Below, piece after piece: positions 1-11,925 of a DNA stretch of 64,000 nt (the first letter of the stretch is position 1; every line of letters begins with the position of its first letter). Source of the stretch: Oehlia diaphana (lineage: Eukaryota; Glomeromycota; Glomeromycetes; Glomerales; Glomeraceae); the NCBI GenBank assembly GCA_003833135.1, contig QZLH01000295.1, forward strand, positions 27,313 to 91,312, written 5' to 3'. The notes beneath the pieces are model-generated. The model searched no databases. It saw only the letters and a list, made by a program, of their open reading frames with translations, and was not told the DNA's origin. The position numbers were made by a program, and so were the translations under genes.

Positions 1-2
1 TT

Positions 3-290
3 GATGAGGATTATGATGATACACCTGTGGATATAATTAATATTAATGAAAGTGGTACATCATCCGCAGGACAAAAAAGATCTTATTCACCAACACCAAA
101 AGGTGGAGAAAATGATATTGACAATCGGGAAGATCCTGCTAGTAAGCGACCTAAAACTGCACCGCCTACACCTGGAAGAGATGACGCTTCACCGACATCT
201 TCGCATTCAGAACAAATAAGAGAGAGGCGAAAATCTGAACAAAGTGCTAGTGGAAGCGTGTCACAATCGCCCAGGTCAGAATTAGATTAA
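3..290 (+). CDS. C-terminal fragment of a nuclear low-complexity protein
   Basis: An open frame enters from the left edge and ends at the TAA at 288-290, giving about 95 C-terminal residues; the start lies outside the window. The tail opens with an acidic DEDYDD stretch and continues rich in Ser, Pro, Lys and Arg, with a basic KRPK patch that could act as a nuclear localisation signal and several SP/TP sites. The acidic opening followed by KRP-type tails recalls C-termini of Ssn6/Cyc8-type corepressors, but this is only a resemblance from memory and the fragment has no diagnostic domain. An AATAAA-like element near 347 could serve as its polyadenylation signal. Confidence 0.6.
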   Translation, partial: DEDYDDTPVDIININESGTSSAGQKRSYSPTPKGGENDIDNREDPASKRPKTAPPTPGRDDASPTSSHSEQIRERRKSEQSASGSVSQSPRSELD

Positions 291-1926
291 TCTTTAAATT
301 GTAACCAATAATATACTTTTTTTTCCATTAATCAGAATATGTAAAGAATAAAGATAAGAGGAGAATGATCTTTCACAAATAATTTATGATCGTAGCGATT
401 AAATCAGTTTTTTATTCATTTTACCTATTATATTCGATATGATATGGAAAGCCAACAAACATGTAAGGTAGATTTCCTTAAGAGAAATGGAAGTTATTTT
501 GCATATGTACCTATGGTAAAAAGTACTGGTTGGTTGGGTGGGAAATTACAAATATAATACTAATAGTTTTTTTCAATTGCAATAAATTAGCAATTAGTAG
601 TAGTTAATAGTTATTTTAGTACAAATTTTGTAGCAATTTTTATATATTTTTTTTTTCTTTTTTTCAATTCAATATGAAAAAAATAAGTTAATTAGTAAGT
701 AGTGTAATTAGTTATGTATATGTTTGATAAATAAAGGACATTTATTAATATAAAATATATACTAGGCGCAGTACACGAATTTTTTTAATTTTTTAAAAAC
801 AATGATTGTCAATGAATAAAGTATAGTTTGTCTAAATATAGATAAGGATATGATCGTAATTACATAATTTTAGTAATAACCATATCTGGAAAAACTTAAA
901 TAATCAGCCGATGATAAAGATAGTTCTCCGTAATTTTTTCCCCACAAATAGTATTTTTACCGGATTTGATAGACTAAGTACTAAAAGGATAAATTTGCTG
1001 CAGAATCCCCCCATATTGTACGTGATTACGTCTTCTGATATCACTTCACTTATTAAAATTTGGTTAGTAAACCCATGCGAGATATTGTAACGGAATTAAG
1101 TTAATACAGAAGTGGTGGCTATTTAATGCATTATTTTTTCATCGACGAGTTTTATTTGTTGTAATTTTGGATATATGAAACCAAAATAAGCCTCACTTAC
1201 GAAAGTTCTGGCAATGATGACTATTACTTAATATACAAGTGCATTAATAATAATATACTAGTATAATTATAGTAAATTTTTTGTTTGATTGTTATCTCCG
1301 ATTGAAATTTTTTCAAATAATTAGACATGTGAATACCAAACGATGTTCTTTGAATAGATTTCATATTCTTATTGTAACGATCTACCATAAATATTCTTAA
1401 ATATATATTTTTATGCTAGATTATGAAACGTGAATCAACTAAATGAGTTTTTACCTGCGATATTAGTTTCAACATATATTTATAAATTTATCCCTAATTA
1501 TAAAAATAAGCATAAATCGATTTGTTCACCAAATTAAGCCTTGAATAGTTGCCTATTGACATCATACCTTCCTTTAACCTATCTTTGAAAGTAATTGCAC
1601 GTGCGCACGGCTCTTATGCAACGGCCTATAGTGATTAGTTATTTCATATTCCGCTTATGCATTGTTTGCATTGTCTGTGTACCATGAGTTCAGACTTCAG
1701 ACTGTAATGTAACATAATTTTTATTGGTTTAAAATTAATCCTTATTTTTTTGACATATTCGAACATAAATATTATAAAAATATCTTGATAACTTTTTTTC
1801 TCCTTACTTTCTTTTGTTTCGCCTTTTAAATTTAAATCTACATATCATATATATTTTGATCTTTCTTATTTACTGTATCCTTTTTTGGCTAAATAAATAA
1901 TATAGTATAATAAATACATACAAAAA
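291..1926. other. intergenic stretch, no gene seen
   Basis: About 1.6 kb of AT-rich DNA with short homopolymer runs and no convincing ORF. The first part should hold the 3' UTR of the left-edge gene. The last 100-200 bp, pyrimidine-rich and TATA-like, should hold the promoter and leader of the FYVE-ARM gene starting at 1927. Confidence 0.5.
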
Positions 1927-4900
1927 ATGGATAATAATCCTCTTTCTTCTCTTTCAAGTTCTCATTCAAGAAATGATTCATTATCTCAAAATGAATTATT
2001 AGATGGATTTTTATTAGTTAGACCCGTTTGGGTTGATGATGAAACTGTTAAAAATTGTAAAGGTTGTGAAATTGGGTTTACTGCTATTAGAAGGAAGGTC
2101 GGTTAAACAAAAATTTTAGAATGGATTTATCATGTTTACTTAATGAATACTTAGTGGGATATGTAAAAAAAAATTATTTCTTATTTGAAAATTTATCTTG
2201 ATCTAATAAAATTCCTTTTTTTTTTTTTTGTGATCCAGCATCATTGTCGTCAATGGTAAGCTAAAGTTTTTTAAGATTAGCTGATATTGATTTGTTATAA
2301 ATAAAATAAAGTATTTTAAAAAAAAATTCTTCTTTTAAAGTGGGAATATATTTTGTCAAGAATGTACATCAAGAAAAATTTCATTGCCCCAGTTTGGTTA
2401 TATAACTCCTGAAAGAATTTGTAACGAATGTTTTGAAATTGCTTATCTTATTGGATATATAATTTCTGATGAACCATCTACTCAAGTACATTAATTTTAT
2501 CATTTATTTTAATGAATATTATGGATTGTTGTTATTATAAAAAAAAACTTTAAACAAAGAAGATTCAATTTATTTAATACTAGATACATGGTGCAAGAGG
2601 GTTACTAGATATCGTGGAACGTGGAAATGGTAAATGATTTATACGCATTTAATTGAGTAATAATTTTTTTTTTTGAGAAACTTATATATATATATATATT
2701 TTTTAGAACATGAATTGTCTAATTTCATTACTTATGGTGGATTAGATGCATTAATTTACTTATGTAGAGCATTACATACAAATGACTTACATCAATTAGG
2801 GACAACAGCATTAACTAATCTTTCAGGTTATGGTAAATAAAGTTTAATTTATTCAAATTTTTTTTTTAACTTTTTCTTTTTTAATAAAAAAAAACCTTTC
2901 TTTAAATTTAGAATCATTTAAACCTTATATTATTATGAAAGGAGGGATTCCTTATTTGTATAATTTAATATTATTTTATTATAGTAAGATAAATTCAGAT
3001 GCTTCATCATCTGATCCTTCATATACAGCAAAATTTTTAGACTCTGCTTCTACTATTATTTTAAATATTGGAAATATTCTTTATTCATTATCGATTTCGG
3101 GTAGAGTATAATATTTAAATATCACAAAAATTCCACATTTTTTTTACTTTTATTTATTTATTTTGGAAAAAAAAAGTGTATATATATTTATTTATTTGGA
3201 AAAAAATGTGTGTATATATATTTAATAGGGTCTCTATGTCAAAGAATGGTAATAGATGTTGGATCATTGGAAGCAATAATGAAATTAGCAAGTTTTCAAT
3301 TAGGAAATTTAGCAGAAGATGAAACCTCAGATGAGGATATACTTTTAACTTATGAAGAAATGCATTTACGTGTTGAATTAGCAAGAGGTTTAGCTGCAAA
3401 AACTATTTCATGTTTGGCAACTAATCGTAAGTAACTTTTAATATATATATATATATATATATAATTTATTGACTTTAATAAATTCTTTAGCATCACATCA
3501 GCTATTAATATTTGAAAATCCTAGAATTGGATTAGACAAATTGATGGATTTGTTACATTCTAGCACATATGAAGTTCGTAAATATGCTGCCAAATCTATA
3601 GCATATTTATCACTAAGAAACGGTAAATTTTATTTTATTTATAGGAAAATATGTTACAAATATTAACTTTTTTTAAAAAACAATTTCTTAGATAAGTATA
3701 AATCTGCTTTAATCAAAGATGGTAGAGTTAAGGTATTAACTTCTGTTATTGAACTTGTTGACGAAAATTTAGCAAAAGCCAATCAAGTTACAATATCTCA
3801 TGCGTGTTGTGCAATGGTAAGTTTATAAAATTTTTTTTGTGAAAATTTTTTTTTTGTAAGTTATTAATCCAACGTTTTTTTAAGGCTAATCTGGCAACGA
3901 ATGGTAATTTGATGACCCTCTTTTTTTGTGATATTTAATGATTAAATAAGAATATTTACTTCTTTTAAAAATATTTAGCTGAATCACAACAACTTTTAAT
4001 TAGTCAGCCATCTTTATTATCAAATTTATGTCAAGTTGTTAGTTATTTTATTTCGGATAAAGAAATTCAGAGGTAAATAGTAAAAAAAAAAAATGTTGTT
4101 TAATAATAATGATGATGATAATAATGAACTATAAAGCTACTAAAATTTTACTAATTAATTCTTTTATATAAATAGACATGTAGCACGATTATTGGCAAAT
4201 TTTGCGCTATATGGTAAAAAAATTATTGTGCCTTTTACATTGTATAAATTTTATATTGACGTTTTTTTTTTGTTTTCGAAAGAGGAGAATAAGACACGTA
4301 TGTTATTTTATCCAATGACTAATGAAAAAGAAGCAACAGATGAAGAAGCAGAAAAAGTAGTGGAACAGGAAGCAGAACAAGAACAAGATAATAATGATCA
4401 ACAATTAGAAGAATTCTTCGGTAGTATTGTCCCTACACTTATTGCTATTGGAGATTCACCTGTTGCTGATGTAGAAATTCAAAGACATATTGTTAGAGCG
4501 TTAGATAATTTATCAACTGAAGGTAAAATATAAAACAAAAGTATTAAATAAGTGTATATTATTCCTATTAATTTTTTGTTTAAAAATCATTACAGTCCCT
4601 TCTATGTCACATTCAAAATTATTACCATGTTTACCATTAATTAATCGTATATTGGATACAATTCAAGATGAGGATATACGCAAACGTGCAACGCATGTAT
4701 TAAATAAATTATCCCCACCATTACCTTCTATACCAATTTCTTCTCCATTTATTTTAAATAATGATCAACAACATTATTTTCAACAAGATTATGATGATAT
4801 TTCTCATTTTTATGGGCAACCACAAAATACAAGTGACTTATCTTTAAATGAAAAGAATAATTTAACAAAGACAAAAGTAGAAGTTGAGAATAGTACTGCA

Positions 4901-5194
4901 ACTACAAAAATAACAAATGTAGATGATTCAAATGTAATTACATCTTATTTGGTCCCTGTTGACAATCTTATTTTACTTGATGATAAAGAAACAAAAACAA
5001 CTGCATATATTAGCTCTAGCAATAATAATTTTGGAAACATTGAAGAATTAAATAATAATTTTAATAATATTAGTTTAGAATATAATTATAAGGAAACCTT
5101 ATCTACTTTGGATAATCCACCAAAATTGCCACCTATTAGACAAAATAGTGGAGCTTTACCTACATTATTAAACCAATTTTCATTTGACAATTAA
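1927..5194 (+). CDS. FYVE zinc finger plus armadillo-repeat protein
   Basis: Modelled as 14 exons: 1927-2097, 2239-2255, 2341-2485, 2584-2629, 2707-2832, 2912-3100, 3229-3426, 3491-3622, 3692-3816, 3885-3903, 3979-4072, 4176-4213, 4283-4522, 4596-5194; 712 aa, all phases consistent. Residues 34-95 form a FYVE finger: WVDD (35-38), the RRKHHCR core (55-61), eight cysteines (44, 47, 60, 63, 68, 71, 90, 93) and RIC at 88-90. FYVE domains bind phosphatidylinositol 3-phosphate on endosomal or vacuolar membranes. The middle of the protein is helical armadillo/HEAT-type repeats with recurring ALTNLS, YAAKSIAYLS and RALDNLS patterns, as in Vac8-like scaffolds. An acidic linker (about 430-460) and an Asn-rich tail follow. 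The role is inferred to be an endosome/vacuole adaptor. The first donor is the weak GTCGGT, and exons 2 (17 nt) and 10 (19 nt) are microexons. It is convergent with the TMEM115 gene. Confidence 0.8.
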
Positions 5195-5484
5195 CTTATA
5201 GATTTTAATTAATAAAATGATAAACTTTTATTGAGGTCCAAAATGAAATAAATTATTGATTGATAAAATTTTTATTATAAAATTATATTGAAATTTTATA
5301 AAATTATTATATTATTTCCTAAAGGATATGAAGGGTATACTGTATTTCCCATCCAAATCAGTATATAATGTTACTTATGTAAATATATTTTTTGAATAAT
5401 GTTAAATGTTTTTGTTTGCAGATGTGTATATATATTATTTTAGTAGTAAATCAAATTTAAATTTTTTTAAAAAAGTCTTCTTTT

Positions 5485-7134
5485 TTATGAATCTTGTTTC
5501 AAATGATCTTTCGCATCAAATAAAATATTATTTGTTGATTTATTATCTGAAGAATTTTTGTCTGTGTTATTATTAAAATTGTTAGTAGAAGAAGAAGAGT
5601 TTGGTGGCGAAATAGTAGTATATGATGATGGTGATGTTGTAAATGGTGGTGGTGATGTTGGATAATAGTTTGGCTTATTGTGTAATCTTGCATCCAATGC
5701 TTTTAATGCTAATGCTCTATCAAATTAAAAGATTTAAGCGTAAAAAAAATATAAGAAATTATGAAAATTATAAGCAATAAGCAATACGTGTAACTAATTG
5801 TGTGACTAATTTACCTTCTTCTTTCGCCTTCGGCTCTTGCACTACCTGGCATAGCAGGTGCTAAACTTGTTGGGAGGCTTTCTAAATCCATAGCAAATCT
5901 CCTTTTCTGTATTGGTTTACAACATTTTAACATTACTAAAATATTAAATACCATAGTAGAAATAAATTTGATGGCAGGTCTATGTAAGTTTTTTTTTTTT
6001 TAAAAAAAAAAAAACAAGGGAACAAATTTAAATTAGCAATTAATTATTTTTTTTAAAAAAAAGACGAGAGTAAAAAAATACTCAACTGAATAAATTCAGG
6101 GAAGAAGCTAGCAAAAGAAAAAGTCTCACTACGATCTCCACGTAAACCACCTTGATATTTATAAAATCTTAAATGAATCCAAGAAATAAAACTACCATAA
6201 AGTACTAAAAGAAATTGTGATTGTGATTCAAATAATACAAAACAAACGAAACTTAATAATAAAAATAAACTTGGTATATGTTTTACTCTACAAAATGTCA
6301 GTCTAACTAAATGTTCCGGTATTATTTGTTTTAACCCTACTAAAAATCCACCAATTAATCCAATCATTCCATTTACTTGTACATTATATCTAAATAATAA
6401 AATAAAGGAGATTAACGCGTAAGAAATAACTAAAATTAAAAATTTAGTAAATATGAACGAACTTACAAGTAAAATGTATCCCCTGTGATAGTATATTCAC
6501 ATAAATATGTTAAATATGCACATATATTAGCTCCAATTATAACGATACCTATAAACTTTAAAAAATCTCTTGATCCCCATGCTCTTTCTAAATATTTTCC
6601 ATTCACTAGTATTATAAGAATACTTCCTACAAACTATTTTAAAATTGTATTTATTTATATTATTAAATCTTTCCTTTTAAGAAATAAATAAAAATTCAAA
6701 TAATATATATTTATATACTTACTCCCGATAAATTAGTTTCTAGAAATCCTGCTGTTAAAAACGTCCAAAATTTCCGAAGCGCGTATCCTGGTACCAGTGC
6801 CATGTCAGGTAAAATATTGGAAGGAAGAGTGGGTTCTTTTCCTTCATTTTCCCCTCCATTGTCTTGCCATTGTTTTATTCTTTGTATTGTTCTGAGTCCT
6901 GACAGAATAATTATTATTATTGTAATTACTTTAACTGTTGGAGATATATTAATAAACGCTATCTAAAGTAGAATCCCAGTGTGTAAGTAAAGAATCGAAT
7001 GAAAAAACAAACGAAACTAGAGATCTATATTTACCCTCAAATTCAGCATTTTTTAAGTAATACTTTCGATTTAAAAAACTGATGAAGTTTTTATACAGTG
7101 TAATTTGGGCAAACAATATTTTTAATTGGTTCAT
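5485..7134 (-). CDS. TMEM115-like rhomboid-fold Golgi membrane protein
   Basis: Six exons on the minus strand: 7035-7134, 6723-6958, 6467-6633, 6389-6087, 5979-5815, 5716-5485; about 400 aa. TMEM115 (yeast YOL107W family, DUF1751) is a multi-pass, proteolytically inactive rhomboid-fold protein involved in Golgi retrograde traffic. The family signature is clear: a hydrophobic N-terminal helix, PGYALRKFWTFLTAGFLE, a GGFLVGLKQ helix, SWIHLRFYKY, the hallmark ETFSFASFFPEFIQ, and the C-terminal RRRALALKALDARL motif found in animal TMEM115 as well. A Ser/Asn/Pro-rich tail follows and is not conserved. The first exon (33 codons) is the least certain part; the start could lie further downstream, just before the first membrane helix. 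The intron at 5980-6086 carries two perfect T(n)A(n) palindromes. Confidence 0.85.
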
Positions 7135-7361
7135 ACATGTATTATAATGCGGTCACACGATAATAACGTTATAGATTCTGATTGCGTATATTCGTATATT
7201 GTTATCTGTTATCACAATTAGCATATTTTTACAAAAAAAGTATTTGTGATTTTTTTCACCTTATATTTGAGAGCGCGAGCCTCTCAGGATCGGATAAATT
7301 TGGATTCCGTTTCTATCTCAGCTCAACTCTCAATAAATCGATAATTAAGCAATAAAGTACA

Positions 7362-7430
7362 TTATCCGGTATCACGTGATTTTTTATAATTAAAAATGGT
7401 CGTGTATTCAAATCACGGGATACCGGATAA
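7362..7430. repeat. inverted repeat, 21-bp arms
   Basis: The arms lie at 7362-7382 and 7410-7430. They match at 20 of 21 positions when one is reverse-complemented, around a 27-nt AT-rich loop. The arm begins TTATCCGGTATCACGTGATT. It could be the remnant of a MITE or a cruciform-forming element. Confidence 0.75.
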
Positions 7431-7435
7431 ATCAC

Positions 7436-7460
7436 TTATTCGGCTCGAAGTGCCGAATAA
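7436..7460. repeat. perfect 9-bp hairpin
   Basis: TTATTCGGC at 7436-7444 pairs perfectly with GCCGAATAA at 7452-7460 around a 7-nt loop, just 5 bp beyond the larger inverted repeat. The pair may be parts of one degraded element. Confidence 0.6.
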
Positions 7461-7705
7461 CTATTAAATATATAGTAATTGCACGATAATAACTTTTTAC
7501 ATACTTGTTAATATAGTTTTATTTTTCTGATGGTATACGAATTATACATCCCACGCTACACACGCATACACAAAATTAAAAAATCACAAGCCCAAATTGT
7601 GGGCGAAACTTTATTTTGTAATTCTGTGTTTAATATCTACAAAAACATACAGCTCAACTCTGCATCATGTTTTTTTGATGAATCTAAATACTCATTGCTT
7701 TTCTT

Positions 7706-8880
7706 TTAATCTTCCATTCCAAGCTTTATGAACTGTTTTTTTTGATTTTGCCGGTATCGATCACTAATTTCAAGGCTTAAAATTTCATTGATTTTTCCAA
7801 CAATGATCGTTGCTTCCTGCCAACTACCTTGAGCTCCGTCCAATTTAACATTCTCCATCTTGATATTATCAAACTCGTTTACTATCATTTTGTCCGGTAC
7901 TTTTCTTCACTGAATCAATTGCTTTTCCACCAAAATTCAAGCTCTGAGAATACACCTGAAATTCTGGTTCAATATCCGGGAAGAGTAAGAATTAAAGTAT
8001 CCATAAGAACTTGTTTCAACGCCTCTTCGTTTGAATGCTTAACACATTGTCCTTTAATGGCTTTAGTAAAACCTTCTCTATAGATTGGCAAAGAGGTTCA
8101 ATATTATATTCTGTCTCCAAAATCTGCAAACAATTCCGTACAGGTATTAAATCCTCCTTTTTCCAGTCATAGATCATAAGTGCCTCTGTGATAAATTTCC
8201 TCTCGGCAATACGATTTGGTGTTCAAAAATTGTGTTGTAATGATGCGGGTAATGGGTTTTGTTGATATGTAATGGCTCCAGTATAGAACATGAATGATAA
8301 TAACGGGGTACGATCAGTTGCTAACTCCGTAACTCGCGAATATAGGTGAGTCAAAATTGATTGAGTGCTTCAGTAATGGGAATTGTTAACAATTAAGGCA
8401 ATGTTTGTTGCGGATCAGGGGAGAATTAAAAGGTATATTAAGAATGGCTGAACTATCATCCAATTTACTCTTTTGTTTCATCAACTTCCTGACATATGGC
8501 GAAAAAAATACCCATCATTTTGCTCCTTTAACCATGACACTATTCCCTCTTTAATATTATCTGATAAAATTATTTCCAAAACTCGATTTTCTTGAATCCA
8601 TACAAGTCTCAGAATTCTTCGTCTAACATCAAATCTTCTGAAATGTTAAACCTGAGATGAATTCGGCCAAAACAACAGGAGTCACGCCAGTTAAAAAAAA
8701 CACGAGCTACGTCTTCATCATAAGCAGTCTTTAATCTACTGAAGAATTGTTTAAACGAATTCAATTTTTCTTTTAGTGGAGTCACCTTCGTCTTTGTGAT
8801 GACTGGTGAAAACTTGGAGTATTTCGTTTTTAAGGGCTTTGTTCATACAGAATCGTATTCATCGATGAAAATATAGAGCC
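7706..8880 (-). pseudogene. decayed coding sequence of unrecognised family
   Basis: On the minus strand several coding-like stretches follow each other in changing frames, interrupted by stops. From the 5' side they include a stretch at about 8720-8880 beginning MNKALKNEILQVF, one with KTAYDEDVARVFFN that shifts frame into TPVVLAEFISGLTFQK, one with RVLEIILSDNIKEGIVSWL, and a terminal piece with IIVGKINEILSLEISDRYR ending at the stop at 7706-7708. Codon content is protein-like, but no single frame or splice model joins the pieces, so a disabled gene is the simplest reading. I do not recognise the family; a lineage-specific multicopy gene is possible. Confidence 0.4.
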
Positions 8881-9720
8881 AAAGTTGCTTAGTACTTTTA
8901 AATAGAGATTTTTACTAAAATAAGGATAAAATACCTTATTATCGCTCAATTCTACCACGTCTACCACGTCCAGTAACTTCTTGAAATTCAAAAGCATCCT
9001 TTGAAATGATTTCCTAACTCTTGTTTATATCGGTACATAATTTTGATATATATGTATCCAAATTTTGTGAAGTTTGCTCTAAAGATTTCATACGTTTCAT
9101 TAGTGCAAAGTCCAGCAAAAATTGAGTTTGAGGAACTCAGACGCTAATGGCGATATATAGAACTTGAAATAATTGCTTAAATCATTCTCTGTCCTTTACG
9201 CCATAGTAAGAGGACAAAGTATAGAGGAATAGTGTCTTTCCGAAACGAATGAGGACGTAGGGAAAGGATGGCAGTAGCACGGAGAGCCTCTATTTTAGGA
9301 AAGAGTCTTATCTAAATAATAACAACCTTCCCGTCTCAAAACATCAAATGAGTCTGTTGAAAATATTTCAAAATGTTTCGAGATGGTACGTCTGAAAGGA
9401 ACCAAGGAAAGAGGTGAGAGAGTGAAAAGTGAACAGAGTATTAAAGGTTGAAATAATCGGGCTTTTAAGTAGGGAACTTAATTGGCCTAAAAATTAGTGA
9501 TCGATCAACCATATTGAATAATGTAATTTTTGTAATTCGGCATTTTAATTGACTCGATTAGCCAAAATTAAGCACGATCTCATAATTCCGGCTGGAAACA
9601 GACAAATTTAGGAGGTCGTCTAAAGCGGGGCAAATCACGTGACTTTGTAAAAAAAATGTTTTCATAAAATAAAACTTTTTACCATATATTCATCCATTCT
9701 AAACACACATCCTAAATGCA

Positions 9721-9888
9721 TTTTTGCCTGCTCTGCAAGTTTACTTAGAGCGCAGAGTAGGGTTTTGAATGCTGTTTTTGATTTATTTGCCATTTTTGGA
9801 TATGATCGGCAAAGTTTCGTTCATTCATATGTAAAGTCAAAAACAATATTCAAAATCCACTTAAGTAAACTTGCAAAGCAGATAAAAT
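9721..9888. repeat. long imperfect inverted repeat (MITE-like)
   Basis: The segment 9721-9783 and the reverse complement of 9836-9888 share CTTTGCAAGTTTACTTA-like and TTTTGAATRNTGTTTTTGA blocks in the same order, with a few mismatches and a short insertion in the left arm. The spacer is about 50 bp. Arms of over 50 nt fit a small non-autonomous transposon or a foldback relic. Confidence 0.6.
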
Positions 9889-10230
9889 ACGCTTATATTA
9901 TGATTTTAAAGTTTCTATTAATCTTCCTTTATTAAAAATTTTCTCAATAAGTATGAATTCAAATAAATAATAAATATGAGCACTTGCTAATATGATAGGA
10001 AAGGAAAATTAAGAATTTATTCGATTATCTGATTTAGAATTTAACCAACGAAGTTTTTAACATTATCTAAAAGTATTGACTAAATCAAATAATTTTTTTA
10101 TTTGGAAAAAAATATTCTTATTGAGCCAATTTTAATTTTTTTAAATATACTGTACTATAAATATAAGGAATTCAATTTGAACCCATTAATACATGTTAAA
10201 TATTAATTTTATTAAAAATAACTAATGATT

Positions 10231-11764
10231 TCACGATGAACCATGTAATTTTTCTAATGATTTAACACCCTCTTCTTCCCACTCCTGTTTTGTAATCCAC
10301 CATGATTGTTTATCTTTCATAATGTTAGCTAGGACAGCACCTCCCAGGAAAACCATATGTTTACGCCTGGGTGGATCTTCAATTCTAATTTTTAGTTTCT
10401 GATTATTTCATTAAAAATAATAAATTAATATAACTAAGTATAAAAAAAATATATTGTATACAATAATCACAATATACACTCACCTTCAATATTGAAGTAT
10501 CTCCTTTTGCTACCCTTTCCAAATACAGTTGCTTAAGTTCTTTTTCAAGACGACTTGGTAAACCTGGATACATAGATGAACCCCCAGACAAAACAATATG
10601 TCTATATAGTTCAGGACGAACATCTATAGCAGCATCTTGAATTGATTCAAAAAGCATTTCTGCAACACCTGGTTTTTCTACATCAATCAAATGAGGCTGG
10701 AACATACACTCAGGTGCCTCAAATCGTTCGGAACCAACTTTGATAACTCGACCGTCAGGTAGTGTGTAATTTTCTACCAGAACTGTAGTTTCATTTGCCA
10801 ATTTTTGGTCTAAAGGAATATCGTAACTGTTTTGACATTCATGATTAACCATTAATTAAACAAAATTAAAAACATAATATGGCTAAATATTTACTCTACC
10901 TTACATAACAGAGTTTCTCCTTCATTTGTCTTACAGTTTCGAAGTCTGCTGTTCTGTTGAATGCATATCCTCTTAATAAAAGTAGTTTTATGAGGTAACG
11001 CGTTACATCGCGACCAGCAATATCTAATCGACGTGTTTGATGTGTCTGGGCGTACCCATCATAAATTGGAACAATGTGTGTCACACCATCACCGGAATCA
11101 ACTACTACTCCAGTAAGGAGACCTGTTTAATAAATTAAAGAATTTTCGTTCAAATTTTTAATTTTAAATTTATTAACAGTCTTATGATAAATAATTTACC
11201 TTGAGCATATAAAGTAAGCACAGCTTGAATAGAAACATAAACTCCCTGGAAACCATACTCTTCAAACATAATTTGTACCATCTCTTTTCTATTCTTTAAT
11301 GGATTCATTGGTGGTTCCGTCAACAGAACCTTGCAATCTTTTGGATCTACTTTTAATTTTTCATGAAAAGTATAATCCCATAAATGTTTCATATCCTCCC
11401 ATATCTTTATGATCCCATTTTCCATTGGATATGACATTTGTAAAATTGATCGAAGTTTAGCGGCTTCATCGCCAACCATGATATCTTTCACTTCTACGTT
11501 CCCAACTTTTTCTTCTGCACGAAGAATTGGTCTTCCAACAACAGAAGGAAATACATGATCAGGAAAATTGGAGCCAGCATAACCAACTTTGACAAACTAA
11601 TAAAAAAAGAATTTTTGAGACGTCCAAAATATTAAATATTCGAAACATTCGCAATAAAATTTTATTCGTCCTGTGGGAATGTATTACTTCGTATGGCCAA
11701 TGAAATATAATAGCTGACTCACCCCCGTTCCATTATCGACAACTAATGTTTTTGAGGCGTCCAT
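10231..11764 (-). CDS. ARP2: actin-related protein 2 (Arp2/3 complex)
   Basis: Five exons: 11764-11723, 11596-11200, 11122-10900, 10826-10484, 10398-10231; 390 aa, the normal Arp2 length. The start [14 protein letters not shown] is followed by [18 protein letters not shown], a typical actin-fold phosphate-1 loop, then DSGDGVTH (phosphate-2 loop) and [19 protein letters not shown] near the C-terminus, and it ends in the Arp2-type tail [12 protein letters not shown]. With Arp3 and ARPC1-5 it nucleates branched actin filaments at endocytic patches and hyphal tips. The ATP-binding residues are intact and no frame break is seen. It lies 161 bp downstream of the TTI1 stop on the same strand, so its promoter must be short or overlap the TTI1 terminator. 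Confidence 0.97.
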
Positions 11765-11925
11765 GTTTTATTCGAAACTTTTTTAAATGTTTAAGTTAGG
11801 GGTAGGTTTATTTATGTTTTTTTTCTAAAAACTTCAAATTTTATTATACGAACTCAGGTGATACAAGTGCCGACAAATCAAAGTCACGTGACTAGAAATC
11901 AGCTGCATTTTTTACTGCGCCTTTA

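Larger units (their letters stand above)
7135..10230. other. gene-poor island with decayed coding DNA and inverted repeats
   Basis: About 3.1 kb between the TMEM115 gene and ARP2. It holds two hairpin-forming inverted repeats near 7.4 kb, coding-like but broken minus-strand sequence at about 7.7-8.9 kb, and a long imperfect inverted repeat at 9.72-9.89 kb; these are entered separately. Locally higher GC and purine/pyrimidine balance than the flanks (for example 9180-9420) suggests relic transposon or gene sequence. No intact ORF longer than about 85 codons is present. Confidence 0.5.

Noticed and set aside
3154..3399. 81-codon minus-strand frame overlapping the FYVE-ARM gene
   Set aside because: It is the antisense shadow of exon 7 and its flanking AT-rich intron; low-complexity Leu/Ile/Phe composition and no homology.
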